Shown here: positions 58,345 to 64,000 of the stretch, one piece after another
How the letters are laid out: each line of letters begins with the position of its first letter
Numbering within the stretch: the stretch's first letter is position 1
Assembly: GCF_018294505.1 (NCBI RefSeq)
Contig: NC_057795.1
Coordinates: 230,992,643-231,056,642, forward strand
Length of the DNA stretch: 64,000 nucleotides
Source: Triticum aestivum
Lineage: Eukaryota; Streptophyta; Magnoliopsida; Poales; Poaceae
Direction: 5' to 3'
Program-made: the position numbers and the translations under genes
Notes under the pieces: generated by a model
Told to the model about the DNA's origin: nothing
The model's database searches: none
The model's input: the letters and a program-made list of their open reading frames with translations, nothing else

Positions 58345-59825
58345 ACGTTGATCACGTTTTTGGATCCCCTACCCCTCTTTGTCTAGCTTGACTTTGTTGT
58401 TTTCGTCCTAATTCCGAAAATTCCCCACCAAAAATAGCCCCAATTTTTTTTTGTGATTTGTTGGTGAGTTGAGATTTTGTTGGATTTGGTCCATGGATTT
58501 GTGTTGCTACGTGTGGATCTAGCTTTCCCCACCCTCCCCACCCTTTTCCATCCACCATATCACTCGATTTCGACCTCACCATCTTCTTCTTCCCCGGAAA
58601 TCTCGCAGTTCTTCTCCCCGAGCCCGATTTTCACCCAGGCTCCGGACGACCGGAAAAGGTCGGATGTCCGACGAAGTCCAGACGACCGTAAAAGCCCGGA
58701 CGTCCGCAAAACCCTGACGAAACTAAACTTTGTCAGTTCGACCACTACCACAACCCCACATTCCACCACATCTTCCAAACCCACATACACCACCATCTTC
58801 CCCGATACCTCTTATAACGATTTTGCCATATTTTGGTCCTTGATATTTTGAGTTGTGGATCCCGTATCCTTTTGTGTTTCGGCTATCTAGGTACGGTTGA
58901 TGTCATCACCACCACGGCTAATCTTCGCAAGGGTCTCATCATCGCCAAGGACGATAACTTCGACGACATCTTTGTCATACCTTGCTATTGCATTGATACA
59001 CCACATGTCCCTCATTTTGCGTAGCTTACCCATCGAGACTAGCCATTGAGTATTGCCGGCAACGTGACTTGTGCACATTAGGGATCATACTCCATAGCAT
59101 ACATACCATACCATAGTGGTGCATATCTTGGGATCCACTTGTGTGTCACAAAGTTGTCATAGCATACACAATTGCTATCTTGGTTCGTGAAGTTTTGCAT
59201 GAGAAGAGAGCTCAAAAGTGAAAGAGCCACCCAAGCTTTAAAGCAAAGAGGAAAGATAAGCAAAGAGCTTATGAACAAGAACCATAGCATCATACTACAT
59301 TAAGATTGTCATATTGGATCATCTTGGATCATTGCACCGAAATACCCTACATATAGCATACTTGGGATAGAGATAGTTGCATTTTTGCCTAGTAGGTTGT
59401 GCACAAGTTTGCGTATCCGCCTATTGTGCAATCGTGCTAGCGTCTCTCTAGTATTGTGCAACAAGAGCATTTTTGTGGTTTCCACATTTTGGCTCACTTT
59501 TGGCTTGCACAATCCCACTTATCTATTTGCGTGTGTATTTCCGTGTACCCGTACTTGCTTGGTCTACTTGTTGCATTTGCAAATTTGTGAACCTTTTCCA
59601 ACATTATTGAAGCTCACTTACTATTGCATCAAATTTTGTGCCACCATCCTAACCAAGCTCCACCAAAAGCTTTTACGTGTGTAGGTGTGCGAACCGACAA
59701 GAATTGGTACTAAAAGTGCTATTTCATTGTCCGCAATGGAGTGAACTTGATTCATTTTCAACTTCGGTCAAGGTACATTTGGTACACGTTCTTTTCCTTC
59801 TACCACTCACATTTTGTTTGGAATG
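58345..59825 (+). other. Leader (5' UTR) of the chromovirus element
   Basis: About 1.5 kb lie between PBS and the first gag ATG. Part of it (58640-58720) repeats the CCGGACGACCGG and CCGGACGTCCG words of the LTR. Several short upstream ORFs occur. No coding content was recognised. A long leader is normal for this group. Confidence 0.6.
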
Positions 59826-62546
59826 ATGGATAGGCCAAGTTCTTCTAAAAATCCACCTCTCATCGAGAACGGCGACGACATGTCATCATTCATCACAAAG
59901 AGCCACCTCTTTGGTGCTCAAAGGGCGTTACACCAAGAGCAACAAGCTATGAGCGACCGTATCGACAACCTCGCCACCGACTTGTGACTCTCCGAGCAAC
60001 GTACAAGAGACTACTTCGACAACAAGTTCGACTCTCACAAGGAAGAAAATGATGCAAGAATGGAAGAGATCCGCGCCTTGATGAGGAACTGGCATCCTTC
60101 CACTTCTTCATCCTCAAGACGGAGCCGTTCGAGTCGACACTCCGACGACACCTTCTCCGGCTCAAGTACACCGTCATCGACCATTCTTCGATGAGCCGCG
60201 CGTCAAGACCGGCATGCATCTCGGAACCCGCTATATGACGAGCATTCACAAGAGCAAGTTGATGAGCAAGTTCCTCGTCCTCAATCAAACCAAGTCGCTT
60301 TTGCTCAAGCTCAAGAAAGGCAACGGCTACGACGCCAAGAAGAAGAACGAGCGCGTCTACACCAAGAGGAACAAGACGCCGAGGCTCAACGTCTTCAACA
60401 ACAACAACGAGAAGCGCAAGCTCTTGAGGCACAACGTGCCCTTCAAGAATCAAGTCGAGCCATCGCCAACCGCAATCGCGAACAGCGCAATCAAGAGGAA
60501 GCTCTTCGAGAAGAAATCCAAGAGAGGAACTACCAACCGAGTGTGCAACGTCAAGCTCCACAAGCACATCAAGCTCCACAAGCTCCTCCACAAGCTCGTC
60601 AAGCTCCACCTCAACCTCAAGTTCAACAAGAGCAAGTTGATCATGGACTTCATCCGCGCCAAGAGCAACATGAGGATGACTATCCTCCACGACAAGGGCG
60701 TCATCATCACCATCGCCAACAACACAATGAAGAGCAACGCTATGGCAAGCTCATGTTCACAATGCCCAAGTTCAATGGAAGCAATGATCCCGAAGAATAC
60801 CTTTCATGGGCATTGAAGGTCGACAAAATTTTCCGCTTGCACAACTATGAGGAAGAGAAGAAGATCGCTATGGCATCACTTGAGTTCCATGACTATGTGC
60901 TCATATGGTGGGAACAAGTCCTTGAGCGTCGTGAAGCAAGAGGTGAACCACCTATCACCACTTGGACTCAAATGAAGGAAGTCATGGGAGCACGTTTTGT
61001 GCCAACCTACTACAACCGCGATCTCTTCAAGAATCTACAACTCCTCAAGCAAAGAACAAAGAGTGTTGAACAATACTACAAGGAAATGGAAATTGCCATG
61101 ATTCGAGCCAATGTCACGGAAGATGATGAGCAAACAATGGCATGTTTCTTGAATGGACTGAATCATCCAATCAAGAAGATTGCCGACTTCCAACCCTACT
61201 CCAACCTCATTGAGCTCGTACATCAAGCAACCAAGGCGGAACGTCAAGTGCAAGATGACATCAAGTACGCCAAGTACTCATCCAAGACCTATGGCTTCTC
61301 CAACATCCAAGCTTCAACAACTCCTCCATCATCTACATCAACCAAGCCTTCTCCAAGCAATGACGACAAGTCAAGTTACAAGAAAACTTCGACAAGTTCA
61401 AGTCGTCTTCCTCCTACTACAAGCAACTTCAAGCCGCGTGCTTCATCATCTACTCCAACCGATGAGACCGTCAAGACAAGCTCCTTCAAGTGTTTCACTT
61501 GCGGCGGCCGAGGCCACAAGTCCTATCAATGCATGAACAAGCGCACCATGATCCTCAACGACGATGGCACATATGACTCCATGAGTGAAGAGGAGATGGA
61601 AGCTCTTGAGCAAGTGGCCATGCACCGGCGCGTGAACGAGGATGAAGATGATCAAGTCTTTTGTGATGAGGATGCGAGCCCCGCTCTAGTTGTCTCCAAA
61701 GTCTTGACTCTTCAACATCAAGAAGAAGAAGACCAACGATGCCACATCTTCCACACTAAGGCCAGCATCAATGGAAGGTCCATCAAGGTCATCATCGATG
61801 GAGGTAGTTGCCACAACTTGGCAAGTGAAGAGCTATGCTCCAAGCTTCAATTAATCAAGAAGAAGCACCCGCACCCCTACAAGGTTCAATGGCTAAGTGA
61901 CTCCGGCACTATACGAGTTGAGCATACGGTCCAAGTCTCCTTCAAAATTGGTGCTTATGAAGACACTTTGGAGTGTGATGTGGTCCCAATGACCGTTTGC
62001 CACCTCCTTCTTGGTCGACCATGGCAATTCGACCATGGTGTCAACCACAATGGGCGCACCAATCACTATAGCTTCAAAATGAAAGGGAAGGAATATGTGC
62101 TACGACCTATGTCTCCTAGTCAAGTGATAGCCGACAAGCAAGCCACCAAGCATGGAGAGAAGAGTGAGAAAGTGATCCACCCAAAAGTGAGTGAGAGCCA
62201 CAAGCCAAACTTGAGCGCCTCTTCGCCTAGAGAGAAAAACTTCATCCTATTTGCCACGAAAAGTGAGATGAGTGAAGTGTGTGAGAACCCATCGAGTGTG
62301 ATGCACTTTATCCTTGTGTGCAAGGATGGAGAACCAAAAACTAACACCATTCACGAGCTACCTTTGGTGTTTCAATCTCTTTTGCAGGAATTTCAAGATG
62401 TTTTTCCCGATGAGCTACCTCCGGGTCTACCTCCTCTTCAAGGCATTGAGCATCGAATCGACCTCATCCCCGGAGTGCCACTTCCAAACAAAGCCACATA
62501 CCGTGTCAATCCCGAAGAAACCAAGGAGATTCAACGGAAGGTATAA
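59826..62546 (+). pseudogene. gag-pro: Gag-protease of the chromovirus element (internal TGA x2, terminal TAA)
   Basis: The frame starts at ATG 59826 (MDRPSSSKN) and is broken by TGA at 59985 and 60192, both likely CGA changes. A Gln/Glu/Arg-rich helical region (about 60250-60740) is followed by the gag domain (MPKFNGSNDPEEYLSW..., about 60760-61270), a Ser/Thr-rich linker, and a CX2CX4HX4C finger (CFTCGGRGHKSYQC, 61492-61533). The protease then has IDGGSCHN (61795) and LLLGRPWQFD (62008). The frame ends in the pre-RT spacer LPPGLPPLQGIEHRIDL, with TAA at 62544 where a Gln codon is likely ancestral; the same frame continues directly into RT. Confidence 0.88.
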
Positions 62547-63140
62547 CAACTAATCGACAACGGTCATGTATGTGAAAGCTTAAGCCCTTGTGCCATTCCC
62601 GTTATACTTGTGCCTAAGCCCGATGGAAGTTTCCGCTTATGTTCCGATTGTAGACCCATAAATGCCATTACCGTTCGATATAGGCATCCCATTCCTCGCT
62701 TAGATGATATGCTTGATGAACTTAGTGGAGCCAACTTTTTCTCAAAAATTGATCTTAAAAGTGGCTATTATCATATCCGCATTCAAGAAGGTGATGAATG
62801 GAAAACTGCTTTCAAAACCAAATTTGGCTTATATGAGTGGTTAGTGATGCCTATGGGCTTATCGGAAGCACCCGGAACTTTCGTGCGTCTTATGCATCAT
62901 GTGCTTAGACCTTACATTGGAATCTTTGTTGTGGTTTACTTTGATGATATTCTTGTGTTTAGCAAAACCATGAAAGAGCACATTAATCATGTTAAATCTG
63001 TTTTGCAAACTCTTCGCAAGGAAAGCCTTTATGCTAACTTGAAAAAATGCACTTTTGGCGTTGACAAAGTGGTTTTCTTAGGTTTTGTTGTTTCTTCCAA
63101 GGGTGTCCATGTTGATGAAACTAAGATTGAAGGCAATTAA
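62547..63140 (+). pseudogene. pol: Reverse transcriptase, first two thirds, of the chromovirus element
   Basis: Same frame as gag-pro after TAA at 62544. Motifs in order: PKPDGSFRLCSDCRPIN (62610), YRHPIPRLDDMLDEL, FSKIDLKSGYYHI (catalytic Asp), FKTKFGLYEWLVMP, YFDDILVFS (catalytic DD, 62938), and NLKKCTFGV. It ends with a frameshift near 63129-63134 (one extra base in a GAAGGC context), giving a stop at 63138. Confidence 0.9.
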
Positions 63141-64000
63141 AACTTGGCCCCAACCCACCAATTTGCAACAAGTGCGAAGTTTTCTTGGTCTTGCAGGATT
63201 TTATCGCCGCTTTGTGAAAAACTTTAGCACAATTGCCGCTCCTTTACATGCTTTGAGTAAGAAGAATACTCCTTTTGTTTGGGGATCTTTGCAATCCACC
63301 GCTTTTGATGAGCTCAAGTCTTTGCTTACTCATGCTCCGATTCTTGCTTTGCCCAACTTTGACAAAACTTTTGAGGTTCATTGTGATGCAAGTGGTACCG
63401 GAATTGGCGGAGTTTTGATGCAAGAAAAACGAGCCATTGCTTATTTTAGTGAAAAACTCTCCGGTGCTCAACTTAACTATCCCATCTATGATAAAGAATT
63501 GTATGCTTTAGTGCGTGTCCTACATGTTTGGGAACATTACCTTAGACCTCATGAGTTTGTCATCCATACCGATCATGAAACGCTTAAGTACTTAAAAGGT
63601 CAAACTAAGTTGAACAAGCGTCACGCCAAATGGAGTGAATTTATTGAATCTTTCCCATATGTGATCAAGTACATTAAGGGTAAAGAAAATGTAGTTGCGG
63701 ATGCGCTTTCACGTATATGTACGCTTGTAACTAAACTTGAGTTGAATGTTATTGGTTTTGAGCACATCAAAGACTTGTATGCTAATGATCCATCTTTTGC
63801 TATTCCTTATGCTAAGTGTTTGATGCATACTTCTTGGGAACAATATTATTTCAAGGATGCATATCTTATGAGAGCTAACAAAATATGCATTCCCGAGTCT
63901 TCTCTTCGTTTGCTCCTTTTCCAAGAGGCTCATGGAGGCGGACTCATGGGACACTTTGGACATGACAAGACGTTCGCTACGCTCTCCAAGAACTATTATT
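63133..64000 (+). CDS. pol: RT thumb, RNase H and start of integrase, chromovirus element, open to window edge
   Basis: After the frameshift the next frame is open without a stop from 63133 to 64000 (289 codons). It begins with [19 protein letters not shown], then [11 protein letters not shown] and the RNase H with [13 protein letters not shown] (Asp), [11 protein letters not shown] (Glu), [11 protein letters not shown] (Asp) and ADALSR (Asp). The integrase zinc-finger start is [16 protein letters not shown] (His-His). Because it is open at the window edge and has no stop, it does not show up as a closed ORF. Confidence 0.9.

Larger units (their letters stand above)
57242..64000 (+). mobile_element. 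Chromovirus-type Ty3/gypsy retrotransposon, 5' part, cut by window edge
   Basis: An LTR with TGATG/CATCA ends, a Met-type PBS, a long leader, gag with a canonical CCHC finger, protease, RT, RNase H and the beginning of integrase follow in one direction. The extension of the polyprotein into the LTR (MTRARAK near 57309) and the gag/RT wording are like CRM/chromovirus relatives; the exact lineage is not settled, and the chromodomain would lie beyond the window. Three CGA/CAA-type nonsense changes and one frameshift break the coding region. Confidence 0.88.

Noticed and set aside
60214..60816. 200-codon Lys/Asn-rich ORF overlapping gag
   Set aside because: It overlaps the gag frame, which has gag domain and finger downstream in the same frame. 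The other is a repeat-driven shadow of Gln/Arg-rich codons.
1..64000. CRISPR arrays, operons, riboswitches, replication origins, rRNA genes
   Set aside because: No regular spacer array, no prokaryotic operon structure and no rRNA core motifs are seen; the sequence is plant intergenic DNA.

Overview
The window is intergenic DNA from a large grass genome, most likely the Triticeae (wheat, Aegilops, barley or rye). This rests on recognised repeats: a CACTA terminus of the wheat Jorge/Caspar type, Stowaway MITEs, Tat-type and chromovirus Ty3/gypsy elements, and a degenerate plant LINE, nested in the usual Triticeae way. I found no intact host gene, functional rRNA or tRNA gene, or CRISPR array. 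Family names come from remembered motifs; no database search was run.

Layout. (1) 1-12641: a nearly full-length Tat-lineage Ty3/gypsy retrotransposon. It has a truncated 5' LTR, gag-protease, pol (RT, RNase H, integrase) and an intact 914-bp 3' LTR. Between integrase and the 3' LTR it carries an intron-containing gene on the opposite strand. (2) 12642-29407: an older non-coding high-copy repeat, split by a 10-kb LTR retrotransposon (15322-25365). That element has very unequal LTRs (4.1 and 1.2 kb) and contains a 1.7-kb foldback Mutator-like element with a 9-bp target duplication and a tRNA-like sequence in each arm. (3) 29408-about 50190: CACTA-derived DNA. A terminus at 29408 and a GGCC-rich subterminal array are followed by two similar minus-strand multi-exon transposase-accessory genes (C-terminal ends at 30955 and 45744). 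The second contains a tandem array of 30-nt microexons. This DNA is split by a LINE (37267-45661) flanked by 14-15 bp duplications, and the LINE is itself split by a solo LTR of the family in (1), with the perfect target duplication CTTAT. (4) 50190-57241: low-complexity DNA with a diverged large tandem duplication, an approximately 245-bp tandem repeat and a Stowaway MITE. (5) 57242-64000: the 5' LTR and much of the gag-pol of a chromovirus-type Ty3/gypsy element running off the right edge. Its LTR carries the polyprotein C-terminus and a cluster of GGACGTCC palindromes.

All the coding regions are those of transposons and nearly all are broken by stops or frameshifts. The breaks are often single-base, with TGA where CGA is likely ancestral, as expected from decay of methylated DNA. 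The order of events is readable: CACTA/old repeat, then LINE and long-LTR element, then foldback element and solo-LTR insertion. The first element looks comparatively young, with roughly 3% divergence between its LTRs by my hand count. The most notable features are the spliced antisense gene, the microexon array, the tRNA-bearing foldback element and the palindrome-rich LTR.
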